A stretch of DNA of 64,000 bases, from the NCBI GenBank assembly GCA_001797275.1, contig MGOY01000046.1:20117-84116 (forward strand), read 5' to 3'. Origin of the DNA: Clostridiales bacterium GWF2_38_85 (GTDB taxonomy: Bacteria; Bacillota; Clostridia; Oscillospirales; CAG-382). Below the pieces are notes generated by a model, which was not told the origin of the DNA, did not search any database, and was given only the letters and a program-made list of their open reading frames with translations. Each line of letters opens with the position of its first letter. Positions within the stretch are counted from its first letter, which is position 1. The position numbers and the translations under genes are program-made. Below, piece after piece: positions 10,757 through 19,838 of the stretch.

Positions 10757-10792
10757 ATAATGAATCTTATTTTATATATGTGGGGTGTTTGA

Positions 10793-12766
10793 ATGGGTAT
10801 AATCAATCTGCTTGATTTGCAGACAGCGAATCTGATTGCGGCGGGCGAGGTTGTCGAGAGGGCAGCTTCGGTTGTCAAGGAGCTTTGCGAAAACAGCATA
10901 GATGCGAAGGCAAAAAATATTACAATAGAAATTAAAAGTGGCGGCAATACATACATCCGTATCAGCGATGACGGTGTCGGAATCAGCGAGGATGATATGC
11001 CGAAAACAATCCTTCGCCATGCAACCAGCAAGATAAAGACCGGCAAGGACCTTGACGCAATCGGTACGCTCGGCTTCAGAGGTGAAGCGCTTGCGGCCGT
11101 TAGCTCTGTCGCAAGGTTGACTATTATCAGCAAGCAGCCATCGGCAAAATCCGGTTCTATGCTTGAAGCGAACGATACCGACGGAGTTGTCATACGAGAA
11201 ACCGGTTGTCCCGACGGAACGACCATCATTGTCCGCGACCTTTTCTACAACGTGCCTGCGAGACGAAAATTTATGAAAAAAGACAGCATCGAAGCGATGG
11301 CGATTGCTGCTGTTGTTGAAAAGCTTGTTTTATCACATCCTGAGATATCCTTCAAGCTTATCTCAGACGGTGAGGTTAAGTTCTCAACCTCCGGAGACGG
11401 TAAGCTGTTGTCTGCGATATACAGTGTTATAGGCAAAGTATTTGCTTCATCTCTCGAAGAAGTGGAGTATGAGTACGAAGGGCTTAAGCTGAAAGGTTAT
11501 ATTTCACGCCCCGAAGAAACCCGAGGGACGAGAAGTGCCCAGAGCTTCTTTGTCAACAACCGCTTTATACGCTCAAAAACCATGAGTGCGGCGCTTGACG
11601 AGGCATTCAGGTCATTTATGCCGATTGGAAGGTTTTCGGCAGCAGTGCTGTTACTGGATATGGACTTGCATACAGTCGATGTAAATGTACATCCATCAAA
11701 GCTTGAAGTCAGGTTTTCGAATGAAAAGTCTGTATTTGATACAGTATATTACGGAGTTAAAAGTGTACTCGAAAGCGGCTTTGAAAAGAATGCCGAGAAG
11801 CCTGTTGCAAATAATTCTGAGCCGTGGAAGTATGTTGATTACACAAAACCTCAGACAGTTTCCGAAATAACAGAGTTGGCGCGGGATATGATAAATTCAT
11901 ATAATAAGCCTGAACCCAATGAACAAATTAATGTATCAACATTAAATGCCGGAATGCAGATGATTCTGCAGGAGAAAGCAACAGATAAAAACCGCGAATT
12001 TATCATAGATACCTCATATGCAAACAATACAAAGCTAACTGAGCGAGCGGTGCTTGAAGGCAAGACCGACAGTGACGGTAAATTTGAACCCGAATATGAC
12101 TACAGCAAGGTCAGCCGTGTAGGTATGCTTAATGTTCCGGAGGATAAGAAAGCTGAAGAATTTATACCTGATGATTTTATACCAACAAAATTTGAAGATA
12201 CAGCTGAATTCAGGATAGTCGGCGAGGTATTTAAGACATACATTGTTGTTGAACTGCCTGATTCGGTTGCGTTTATTGATAAGCATGCCGCGCACGAGCG
12301 AATACTCTATGAGAAGCTCAGAAAAACAAATAAAAAGTATGCTCAAATGTTGTTTGAACCGATTATGCTTGAGTTCAACGAAATAGAAAGCCAGACATTG
12401 TTTGAAAGCAAGCAATATCTTGAAAGTTATGGATTTTTGATTGAAAAGAAAGATAATAAATTGTATCTTTCGGGAATCCCCGAGCCGATGATGCAGTCGG
12501 CAGGCGACCTCAGAAGCATAATCGGCGTGTTCGTTAACGAGCTGATGCAGAGCGGACAAATACCTGTAAATGTCAGAGCAGACAGAGCATTATATACAAT
12601 CGCCTGCAAGGCAGCCGTCAAGGCAGGGAGGACACTTGAGACAGCACACCTTGAGTGGATTGTCAGAAATGTAATGACCGACAAGGGGATAAGGTATTGT
12701 CCGCACGGAAGGCCGATAATGCATATAATAGATCATCGTGCCTTGGCAAAAATGTTCGGAAGGTAA
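10793..12766 (+). CDS. mutL: DNA mismatch repair protein MutL (endonuclease type)
   Basis: A 657-residue MutL. The N-terminal GHKL ATPase has CENSIDA, DDGVGI and GFRGEAL. The C-terminal dimerisation and nuclease domain shows DKHAAHERILYE, the DQHA-x2-E-x4-E metal motif with Q replaced by K, and CPHGRPIM. These are features of MutL from bacteria without MutH, which nick DNA themselves. Known role: couples MutS recognition to strand incision, activated by the clamp. A GTGGGGTG site precedes the ATG. A bidirectional hairpin follows the stop. Confidence 0.97.
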   Translation: MGIINLLDLQTANLIAAGEVVERAASVVKELCENSIDAKAKNITIEIKSGGNTYIRISDDGVGISEDDMPKTILRHATSKIKTGKDLDAIGTLGFRGEALAAVSSVARLTIISKQPSAKSGSMLEANDTDGVVIRETGCPDGTTIIVRDLFYNVPARRKFMKKDSIEAMAIAAVVEKLVLSHPEISFKLISDGEVKFSTSGDGKLLSAIYSVIGKVFASSLEEVEYEYEGLKLKGYISRPEETRGTRSAQSFFVNNRFIRSKTMSAALDEAFRSFMPIGRFSAAVLLLDMDLHTVDVNVHPSKLEVRFSNEKSVFDTVYYGVKSVLESGFEKNAEKPVANNSEPWKYVDYTKPQTVSEITELARDMINSYNKPEPNEQINVSTLNAGMQMILQEKATDKNREFIIDTSYANNTKLTERAVLEGKTDSDGKFEPEYDYSKVSRVGMLNVPEDKKAEEFIPDDFIPTKFEDTAEFRIVGEVFKTYIVVELPDSVAFIDKHAAHERILYEKLRKTNKKYAQMLFEPIMLEFNEIESQTLFESKQYLESYGFLIEKKDNKLYLSGIPEPMMQSAGDLRSIIGVFVNELMQSGQIPVNVRADRALYTIACKAAVKAGRTLETAHLEWIVRNVMTDKGIRYCPHGRPIMHIIDHRALAKMFGR

Positions 12767-12779
12767 TTAGCAACAAAAT

Positions 12780-12810
12780 AACAGCAGGTTGCATATGCTT
12801 CCTGCTGTTT
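12780..12810. terminator. Bidirectional terminator between convergent mutL and the GHL10 gene
   Basis: AACAGCAGG (12780-12788) pairs with CCTGCTGTT (12801-12809). A T-rich stretch follows on the plus strand and an A/T-rich one on the minus. Confidence 0.75.
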
Positions 12811-12816
12811 CTATCT

Positions 12817-15750
12817 TTATGTATATTTTTTAATTGCTTTCAGCTGTTCAAGAACCTTAATTTGTACCTGCTCCTCAAGCGATTGCTTTGCGAAGGTTAT
12901 TATATTGTCGATATTATCCGAATTGTTCAGCATATCTGCGATTGAAGTCAACTCAGCAGAGTAATTTGTGTTTGGTTTATACAGATTTTCGATTTTATCA
13001 AGCAAATCTGCTTTTATTGCACTTGCAGCATTGACTGAATAAACCGGTATTGCTTTTTCACGATATACTCCTTTGGTCAACAGGTGAACATATTCGGGTT
13101 TTGTTAAAGAAAACAGTGTGAAATAACAGACCCCATCACCGATTTCACGCATATATTCAATCTGTTCAAGAATAACATCGGGAGTGTAAAATTCAAATGT
13201 ACCAATTCCCATGGTAAGATATGTGCCGTTGTTTTTGACAACATCAACACCACGCAGTGAATATTTCGAGAAATTTTTAAAGGATGGAGTATAGTTCATT
13301 GGCATTATTGTATCAACTGCACCCCTGTCGCACCAGTCTCTTGCATTCTGGAAGATTGAGGTTGTCATCTCATCAAGACCAGCGAAAACAGCGGCAGAGA
13401 TAACTATATCTTCGTTTGCATTTCGGACAGCAGCTGAGCATTCCTCAACAAAATCCGAAACAATGTCGCATCTGAATTCGCACCATTTTCTCCAAAGCAC
13501 TTCGCCTTCTTTATAGGTCTTAGGATTTTTAGCTGTATTGTATTGCTCCATAAATACAGAAATTATGTCGTCATTATATCCGAAGTCAGCTGTCTCTTCA
13601 CTCGGCTGCGGGAAGCGTGTATAGTCATAATGAAAGCCTTTTATATCATATTTGGCTGAAAGTTCGGTTGCAATTGCAATCAGATAAGCTCTTGCTTCGC
13701 GGTTATAGGGATTGAGGGTGTAATACTTGCCATCGCCGGTTATACTGTAATTGTATCCTGTTTTAGAGAGAAGAAACCAATCCTTATGCTCCGAAACATG
13801 ACCTTCCGGATAAGTGTAATCTGCGTTACCGGCAACAAATCCACTCATACTTACATGGATATCTATACCATATTCGTTTCCCAGCCTTGTAAAGGCTTCG
13901 ATCGGATCAAAATCACCGAACTCAGGATTTTTCAAAACGCCTTCAAGATCTGTATTGTATAGCACATAACCGTTTGACCATGTATCAATTATAATATGGT
14001 TCAGGTTTATACTTGCAGCGAATTCGAGTGCCTTTCTGACCTGATCATCATTCTTTTCGGTTAATACATGCCATGCACCTCTGTCTTCGACAACCTTTGT
14101 CGGAATAAGCTTATATGCCAGCTCGTTGATTTTTCCCATCGCATTGCATCTGATTGTGTATGCTTCTGTTGCATCTGCATTATCAGCCTGAACAAGTAGG
14201 TTTGTTATGACATCAATATCTTGATTTATAGCTATATAATCAAGGTCTTCAAGTGCGGCAAGAGATTCTTCAGCCTTTGTTCTTAACTGTTCGAATAATA
14301 CGACCGAACTGTCAATGTCATGCATAAGTGTTTTAACAATATATATACTTGAATTTTTTCTATCAATATAAACAGTTGCACCAAGTGAGAAGGCATCCAT
14401 CAACTCCTGTTTCGGTGTACCAATAGCAGAGAGAACATATCCATCTGCTGGTATTGTTGCGTTTCCTGCTGCATCCTGCATTATAACAACACTATTTTTA
14501 TCGACGACGATCTCAAATCCCCATTCGTTTGTTCCGGTTGTGTTTCCGTAACTTGAGTTGAATATTACAAGATAGTCTGCATTTCGGGGTGTATTTATTC
14601 CGTTATAAGTTAATTTATTTATTTTATAACCACTGTTATCTGTATAAAATTCAACTTCATCTCCAACCTTTAGTCCATTAAGATTATTATATATATCCCA
14701 ATCTTCGGGATAGCTTATTACATAGCCGTTATCAGGGATCACAGAATTACCGCTGTTTGATTGCCCCCAAGGAACAACCTTCGTTATAACGCTGTCTTCA
14801 ACGGTTATTTCGCGTCCCCACATATTTGTCTGTGTTGTATCGGAATAGAAATTTGGTGTGTATACAACGACCATTCCAGCTCCACGTATTGTATTTATAT
14901 TATTGATGGGAATATTATCATTTTTAAATGACAATCCGGTTGCTGCAAGAACTTCAAGATCAAGATAACAATTGTCAACCTCATCACCGATTTTAATGTC
15001 CTTCAGTTTTTCTGTGTTTTCAATGCCTGCAAAGCATATTATGTATCCATTTTTCCCCGGAATGATGACTTTTTCTCCGGCTTCTCCGATATAGAATACA
15101 CTGTTGTCTATGACAGCGATTTCCTTTGTCCCTGCATTTGAAACGGAAGTAACGTCATTTCCGTATCTGTAATCAAAAATATAAATGCCATTGCTGTTAT
15201 ATTCAGAAGGATTTACGGTGTTGTTTGGGCTGATTTCTATATTTGCTATTTTTATTGTCGGTTTATAATACATTATTGAGACCTCCGAAAGCTTGTTTAG
15301 TGTAAGCTGCAAATCCTTTGTATAAACAGCTTTGGCAAAATTAACATTAAACTCACCGATAAAAATAAGGTATACACCACTATTCGCCTTTATATCTGCA
15401 ACATCAATTTCAACAACCTTGTATGTTTCAAGTATAACTTTTACAACCTTAATACAATATGCTTTTTCGGGTATAACAATTTCTTTGTTATAATCTGAAT
15501 TTATATAAACTATTGTATCCTCTGAAGGTAACCCATCTACAGGATTCTTAATATTAATCGCACGTGTTTTATCTTTAACATCTTTTATACCTATTGTACC
15601 AAAATCAAGGCTTTCACCTTCCGGAGTAACGAAATTGTTATTTGCGGTTGACTCATAATCCGAACTGCTTTCATTATTATTTTGTTTTATACAAGCAGTA
15701 AATATAAACATCATAGCTAATAATAAAAATACAATTTTTTTATCAAGCAT
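12817..15750 (-). CDS. Lipoprotein with GHL10-type (YngK/DUF187-like) glycosidase domain and N-terminal repeats
   Basis: A 977-residue exported lipoprotein with signal MLDKKIVFLLL and lipobox FTAC (Cys20). Three diverged repeats of about 80 residues lie at roughly 188-265, 290-370 and 391-470. Each has a VVxY/LVIF strand, a TN-WG-EI-V segment, an IP-NGYV(I/L)S motif and a GD/GA-x-V end. From about 555 a TIM-barrel-like domain follows with DRGAWHV, HIIIDTWSNGYVLY, GFHYDYTRFP and MPMNYTP, matching the glycosyl-hydrolase-like family 10. Likely role: cell-surface glycan processing; the substrate cannot be told. An AAAGGAG site lies 7 bases before the ATG. Confidence 0.85.
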   Translation of the reverse strand: MLDKKIVFLLLAMMFIFTACIKQNNNESSSDYESTANNNFVTPEGESLDFGTIGIKDVKDKTRAINIKNPVDGLPSEDTIVYINSDYNKEIVIPEKAYCIKVVKVILETYKVVEIDVADIKANSGVYLIFIGEFNVNFAKAVYTKDLQLTLNKLSEVSIMYYKPTIKIANIEISPNNTVNPSEYNSNGIYIFDYRYGNDVTSVSNAGTKEIAVIDNSVFYIGEAGEKVIIPGKNGYIICFAGIENTEKLKDIKIGDEVDNCYLDLEVLAATGLSFKNDNIPINNINTIRGAGMVVVYTPNFYSDTTQTNMWGREITVEDSVITKVVPWGQSNSGNSVIPDNGYVISYPEDWDIYNNLNGLKVGDEVEFYTDNSGYKINKLTYNGINTPRNADYLVIFNSSYGNTTGTNEWGFEIVVDKNSVVIMQDAAGNATIPADGYVLSAIGTPKQELMDAFSLGATVYIDRKNSSIYIVKTLMHDIDSSVVLFEQLRTKAEESLAALEDLDYIAINQDIDVITNLLVQADNADATEAYTIRCNAMGKINELAYKLIPTKVVEDRGAWHVLTEKNDDQVRKALEFAASINLNHIIIDTWSNGYVLYNTDLEGVLKNPEFGDFDPIEAFTRLGNEYGIDIHVSMSGFVAGNADYTYPEGHVSEHKDWFLLSKTGYNYSITGDGKYYTLNPYNREARAYLIAIATELSAKYDIKGFHYDYTRFPQPSEETADFGYNDDIISVFMEQYNTAKNPKTYKEGEVLWRKWCEFRCDIVSDFVEECSAAVRNANEDIVISAAVFAGLDEMTTSIFQNARDWCDRGAVDTIMPMNYTPSFKNFSKYSLRGVDVVKNNGTYLTMGIGTFEFYTPDVILEQIEYMREIGDGVCYFTLFSLTKPEYVHLLTKGVYREKAIPVYSVNAASAIKADLLDKIENLYKPNTNYSAELTSIADMLNNSDNIDNIITFAKQSLEEQVQIKVLEQLKAIKKYT

Positions 15751-16087
15751 AGAAACTCCTTTAAAAGTTAAGTTACATATATTCTACTCTTTTAAAAAAA
15801 TTTATCAATATGTAAAAACTAATTGAAGTTATAAAATATCACAAAAGTGGTTGTAGCAAAATGCATAGAACACACAAAACAAATGTTTATTAAAATTATA
15901 ATTAGAATTAAATTATCACTAATAATATTTTTGAGATGAGGAAAGCGCACTAAAAAGCACGCTTTCTTTGATTCAATCAGAGTTTTGTTCTATCAACAAA
16001 TGTCACCTCTCGCAGTAGTTTTCTACAGCTTCGGGTTCCATTTGTTGATTCTGCATTATTTTGATACAGCCACTTGGCAGTTAACTT
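15751..16087. other. Intergenic region between glyA and the GHL10 gene, with two hairpins
   Basis: The gap holds a GAAAGCG/CGCTTTC hairpin (15941-15966), a larger stem-loop at 15992-16049, and AT-rich sequence nearer the lipoprotein gene that presumably contains its promoter. No gene was found. Confidence 0.6.
15992..16049. repeat. Stem-loop with CAACAAATG ends
   Basis: ATCAACAAATG (15992-16002) pairs perfectly with CATTTGTTGAT (16039-16049). A GTAG-TTTT-CTAC hairpin lies inside. The left end CAACAAATG...ACCTC and the right end CATTTGTTG resemble the ends of the stem-loop before ymdB (52349-52431). It lies downstream of glyA and may act in transcript ending, or be a small transposon relic. 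Confidence 0.5.
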
Positions 16088-17332
16088 TTATTTGTATAAT
16101 GGATATGCGTTGCACATAACCGATACACGTTCTCTGATTTCACCGGCTTTTGTTTCAAACTCGGTTGCTGTAAGCTTGAAGAGCTTTGCAATTTCGACCA
16201 TTTCCTTTTCACGGAAGCCTCTGGTGGTTACAGCAGGTGTTCCAACGCGAATACCGCTTGTTATTGTAGGCTTTTCAGGATCGAAAGGTATAGCATTCTT
16301 GTTTACGGTTATATATACTTCATCGAGTCTGTGTTCAAACTCTTTACCTGTGAGCTTTACGGGGCGAAGGTCAACGAGCATCAGGTGGTTGTCAGTACCG
16401 CCCGAAACTAGGTCGAAGCCTTCAGCCATGAGCGAATCGGCAAGGACTGCCGCGTTCTTGATTATTTGCTGCTGATAATCCTTGAAATCATCTCTCAGCG
16501 CTTCACCAAAGGCGACAGCCTTTGCTGCAATTATATGCATAAGCGGACCGCCCTGAGTGCCGGGGAAAATCGCTTTATCAATCTTTGCCGCAAGCTCTTC
16601 TTTGCAGAGAATAAGTCCACCTCTTGGGCCTCTGAGGGTTTTGTGGGTGGTTGAGGTAACAACATCAGCATAAGGGACAGGATTTGGATGAAGTCCTGCG
16701 GCAACAAGTCCGGCGATGTGCGCCATATCAACCATGAAATACGCGCCGACCTTTTTTGCAATTGCTGAAAACTTTTCAAAATCAATTGTTCTCGGATAAG
16801 CGGATGCTCCGGCAAGTATAAGCTTTGGTTTATTCTCGATAGCAAGTCTTTCGAGCTCATCGTAATCTATTCGTCCGGTTTCGGCGTCAACACCGTAAGG
16901 AACTATGTTAAAATATTTGCCTGAGAAGTTCACCTTACTGCCGTGGGTTAGATGTCCGCCATGTGCAAGATTCATTCCCATGATTGTGTCGCCATGTTCA
17001 AGCAATGCAACATAAACAGCAGTATTAGCCTGTGCTCCACTGTGTGGCTGTACATTCGCATGTTCGGCGCCGAACAGTTTTTTTACACGCTCAATAGCAA
17101 TGTTTTCAGCAATATCAACACATTGGCAACCACCGTAATAACGCTTTCCGGGATAACCTTCTGCGTATTTATTTGTGAGAACTGTACCCATTGCTGCAAG
17201 GACTGCTTCAGAAACAAAGTTTTCGGATGCAATTAACTCAATATTTCTGCGTTGTCTTTCAAGCTCGAGGGTAACAGCATCTGCTATTTCCTTATCATAT
17301 TGTGCGAGGAACTCAATATTCTTGTCAACCAT
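16088..17332 (-). CDS. glyA: Serine hydroxymethyltransferase
   Basis: A 414-residue PLP enzyme that interconverts serine and glycine while loading one-carbon units on tetrahydrofolate. It shows [24 protein letters not shown], a [11 protein letters not shown] strand and the PLP lysine in [14 protein letters not shown]. Length is normal. AAGGTGG precedes the ATG. It is transcribed alone and divergently from the flippase gene, from a promoter at 17376-17409. Confidence 0.97.
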   Translation of the reverse strand: MVDKNIEFLAQYDKEIADAVTLELERQRRNIELIASENFVSEAVLAAMGTVLTNKYAEGYPGKRYYGGCQCVDIAENIAIERVKKLFGAEHANVQPHSGAQANTAVYVALLEHGDTIMGMNLAHGGHLTHGSKVNFSGKYFNIVPYGVDAETGRIDYDELERLAIENKPKLILAGASAYPRTIDFEKFSAIAKKVGAYFMVDMAHIAGLVAAGLHPNPVPYADVVTSTTHKTLRGPRGGLILCKEELAAKIDKAIFPGTQGGPLMHIIAAKAVAFGEALRDDFKDYQQQIIKNAAVLADSLMAEGFDLVSGGTDNHLMLVDLRPVKLTGKEFEHRLDEVYITVNKNAIPFDPEKPTITSGIRVGTPAVTTRGFREKEMVEIAKLFKLTATEFETKAGEIRERVSVMCNAYPLYK

Positions 17333-17375
17333 TATTTAAAACCACCTTATATTGAATAATAAAAATATATATTTA

Positions 17376-17409
17376 ATTATAGTATAACATAGCCTAAAAC
17401 TCAAAGCAA
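17376..17409 (-). promoter_or_regulatory. Overlapping promoter candidates for glyA
   Basis: On the minus strand TTGAGT and TATAAT are 17 bases apart (17404 to 17376). A second set, TTGCTT and TATACT, also 17 bases apart, overlaps it (17409 to 17381). Either would start a short glyA leader. Confidence 0.6.
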
Positions 17410-17421
17410 GCATTTTTTCTT

Positions 17422-17496
17422 GTCGTTTCACATAAAAATGTAGAGGAGCTATTGTTGCTCCCACTGTACATTATACAATTTCCCTCAAAAAACGAC
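17422..17496 (+). promoter_or_regulatory. Nested stem-loop leader ahead of the flippase gene
   Basis: Three helices are nested: GTCGTTT/AAACGAC (17422-17428 with 17490-17496), ATGTA/TACAT (17438-17442 with 17467-17471) and GGAGC/GCTCC (17445-17449 with 17457-17461). The ribosome site CGGAG follows immediately after the outer helix. Folding could hide or expose the site; this is inference. Confidence 0.5.
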
Positions 17497-17512
17497 GGAG
17501 AAATCAATACAT

Positions 17513-18940
17513 ATGGCAAAATCAAAATTTAAAAATCGATCCCCGCTTGCTTACGGTGCTGTTATATTGACTGCATTCACGTTGATATGCAGATTTCTCG
17601 GAATGGCATTCCGAATGTACCTGACCACCAGGATCGGCAGTGAGGGTATCGGACTGTATCAGCTTATCATGTCTGTATACACACTGTTTGCAACTTTATC
17701 TACCGCAGGTTTTACAATAGCGGTATCAAGACTTGCCGCTGAAAGATTGGCGGTTACGGATGAAGCCAAGGGTAATGCGTCGGCAAGAAAAATTTTCAAG
17801 GTTTCATCGGTTATATCACTGACAATAGCAACTGTCATGATGATTATTATGGTAGTTTCAGCACAGTCTGTTGCCGAACTGTTACTCAAGGATACTAGAG
17901 TTACCGTTCCATTAAGAGTTCTTGCACTGACAATGCCTTTTATTGCATTATCCTCCTGCCTGAAAGGATATTTTCTGGCAAAGCGCAATATGTGGATGAA
18001 TGCTTCAGCTATGCTGTTTGAACAAATAGTCAAGATAGCAGTTATTATGTGCTTTATCGGAATTTATATGAGTAACACCAACGATATAGGCAGGCTTTGT
18101 ATGGCTGTTGTCGGCGGGGCAACATTGGGCGAGGTGGCATCGTATATTTATCTGTTGATAATGTACTATATAGTTAAGTGCAAGGATAAAACCGCAAAGG
18201 AAATAAAAATTGTTATTGATAACCCTATAAAAACCGTGCTTAGTGTTACTCTTCCGATTGCAGCGAGCGCATATGTAACAAACTTTTTGCATACAGGCGA
18301 AAACATTATTATTCCGATGGGGTTTGTCAGTTACGGAAGCGAGTATTCGAAAGCACTTGCCGATTTCGGTATAATCAGAGGAATGGCTATTCCTGCGCTC
18401 TTCTTTCCTTTTGCTTTTCTGTCTTCACTGGTTGCAGTACTTATCCCGGAAATATCGAGAGAAAATAGTGTAGATAAATATGCTGCGAATAATCGTATAA
18501 CCAAAGTAATGAATCTGTCATTTATTTTCAGTATTATATCCGGTGCGATTTTTTTCTTCTTTTCATCCAAAATAAGCTATCTGTTTTATCATACAGAGGA
18601 AGCTGCATTCGCGATAAAAATGCTTGCCACAGTGACACCGCTGATGTATATGGAAACGATATGCGACGGTCTTTTAAAAGGAATCGGTCAGCAGATGGCA
18701 ACCCTGCGTTACAACATATATAATTCGATTCTGCGGATTATAGCTATAATGATTCTGATTCCGAAGTTTGGAGTTATCGGATACTTAATAATTTTGATTA
18801 TTTCAAATACATTTTCGTTCTTTTTGATGTATTGCAAACTGAAAAAGATAACAGAATTCAAACAAAGATATTTAACGAGTATAATTATACCATTAATAAT
18901 ATCGGTTATAACAGGTATTTTTATTATAATTCTTCATTAA
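17513..18940 (+). CDS. SpoVB/MurJ-like polysaccharide flippase (MOP superfamily)
   Basis: A 475-residue polytopic membrane protein with about 14 helices. The start resembles SpoVB-family proteins: ILTAFTLICRFLGMAFRMYLTTRIGSEGIGLYQLI, written here in two parts at residues 18-37 and 38-52. The C-terminal half has DGLLKGIGQQMATLRYNIY. Family members flip lipid-linked cell-wall or spore-cortex precursors across the membrane. Whether this one acts in sporulation, capsule export or wall synthesis cannot be told. It stands alone after a structured leader. Confidence 0.85.
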   Translation: MAKSKFKNRSPLAYGAVILTAFTLICRFLGMAFRMYLTTRIGSEGIGLYQLIMSVYTLFATLSTAGFTIAVSRLAAERLAVTDEAKGNASARKIFKVSSVISLTIATVMMIIMVVSAQSVAELLLKDTRVTVPLRVLALTMPFIALSSCLKGYFLAKRNMWMNASAMLFEQIVKIAVIMCFIGIYMSNTNDIGRLCMAVVGGATLGEVASYIYLLIMYYIVKCKDKTAKEIKIVIDNPIKTVLSVTLPIAASAYVTNFLHTGENIIIPMGFVSYGSEYSKALADFGIIRGMAIPALFFPFAFLSSLVAVLIPEISRENSVDKYAANNRITKVMNLSFIFSIISGAIFFFFSSKISYLFYHTEEAAFAIKMLATVTPLMYMETICDGLLKGIGQQMATLRYNIYNSILRIIAIMILIPKFGVIGYLIILIISNTFSFFLMYCKLKKITEFKQRYLTSIIIPLIISVITGIFIIILH

Positions 18941-18998
18941 AAAAATTTGTATTTTGAACAAATTAAATACATATGATAGTTTTTAAAAAAAAATTATA

Positions 18999-19027
18999 TT
19001 GACAAAAAACAAACAAGTGGGTATAAT
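18999..19027 (+). promoter_or_regulatory. Consensus sigma-A promoter of the discoidin-like lipoprotein
   Basis: A perfect TTGACA (18999-19004) and TATAAT (19022-19027) are spaced by 17 bases. A GTTGC/GCAAC hairpin (19038-19062) begins close to the predicted transcript start. CGGAGGAGGAG serves as ribosome site. This suggests strong expression. Confidence 0.85.
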
Positions 19028-19092
19028 ATATTCAATTGTTGCAGAGCATAATGCTAAGCAACCAAAATTTCGGAGGAGGAGAATAATTTAAA

Positions 19093-19785
19093 ATGAAAAA
19101 GCTTAGTTTGTTTTTAACCTTGGTTATGATTTTAACTACATGCTTATTTGCTTTTGCTTCATGTAATGAAAAAGCAGATGAGAGTCAGGCAACATCATCA
19201 GAAGTTTCCGAAGCTGTAAGTGAGGCTGTAAGTGAGGCTGTAAGTGAAGCAGTCAGCGAGGAAGTATCGGTTCCCGATATATTCCTTTATGACATCGATC
19301 GCACAAAGACAAAGACAGTTAAAACAGTCGGTAAAACCTATGAAGTTGATGCAACAACACCAATAGCTGAAGCATGGCCTGACGTTGAAGGTAAAGATCT
19401 TACCGATGGTATTTATGGTGCAGCTGATGGCGCTGACGCAGCATATGCAGGAATATCCGGCGTTTCCACAGCTTTTATCGTAGTTGATCTTGGTGAAGCT
19501 ATCGAAGGACTTGCTGATTTTGAAGTCACAGCGCTTAATGGTAACTGGGGTGTTTATGCACCACCTAAGGTAACAGTATATGTATCCGAAGACGGTGACA
19601 TTTTCTATGAAGCAGGTTCAGTTGAAACAGATATCGCTTATCCTGAAGCAGGCAGCGAAGAATGGACTACCCACACAATATCCGTTCAACTTGAAAAAGG
19701 CGTAAAGGCAAGATTCGTTAAATTTGCAATTGATCTTTCTGGTTGGTTGTTTATAAGCGAGCTTGAAGCATCAACCTACGAATAA
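19093..19785 (+). CDS. Lipoprotein with discoidin (F5/8 type C)-like domain
   Basis: A 230-residue exported lipoprotein: signal MKKLSLFLTLVMILTTC followed by lipobox FASC (Cys24). Next is a low-complexity linker with four SEAV-type repeats (residues about 37-56, 12-base DNA repeat units at about 19207-19258). A galactose-binding-like beta domain follows (LTDGIYG, FIVVDLGE, PPKVTVYVSEDGD, ARFVKFAID). It resembles the domain near the N-terminus of the 43197 lipoprotein. Likely role: surface carbohydrate or wall binding. It has a consensus promoter and its own terminator. Confidence 0.75.
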   Translation: MKKLSLFLTLVMILTTCLFAFASCNEKADESQATSSEVSEAVSEAVSEAVSEAVSEEVSVPDIFLYDIDRTKTKTVKTVGKTYEVDATTPIAEAWPDVEGKDLTDGIYGAADGADAAYAGISGVSTAFIVVDLGEAIEGLADFEVTALNGNWGVYAPPKVTVYVSEDGDIFYEAGSVETDIAYPEAGSEEWTTHTISVQLEKGVKARFVKFAIDLSGWLFISELEASTYE

Positions 19786-19808
19786 ACCATAATAAAATTA
19801 GCAACAAA

Positions 19809-19834
19809 ATGGCATCGGAAATCTCCGATGCCAT
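19809..19834. terminator. Bidirectional terminator between convergent genes
   Basis: An 11-bp perfect stem ATGGCATCGGA/TCCGATGCCAT with a 4-base loop. T-rich sequence follows on the plus strand and A-rich sequence precedes it for the minus strand. Confidence 0.85.
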
Positions 19835-19838
19835 TATT

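Noticed and set aside
19207..19258. CRISPR-like or minisatellite array
   Set aside because: The 12-base repeats are coding and give a SEAV linker in a lipoprotein.
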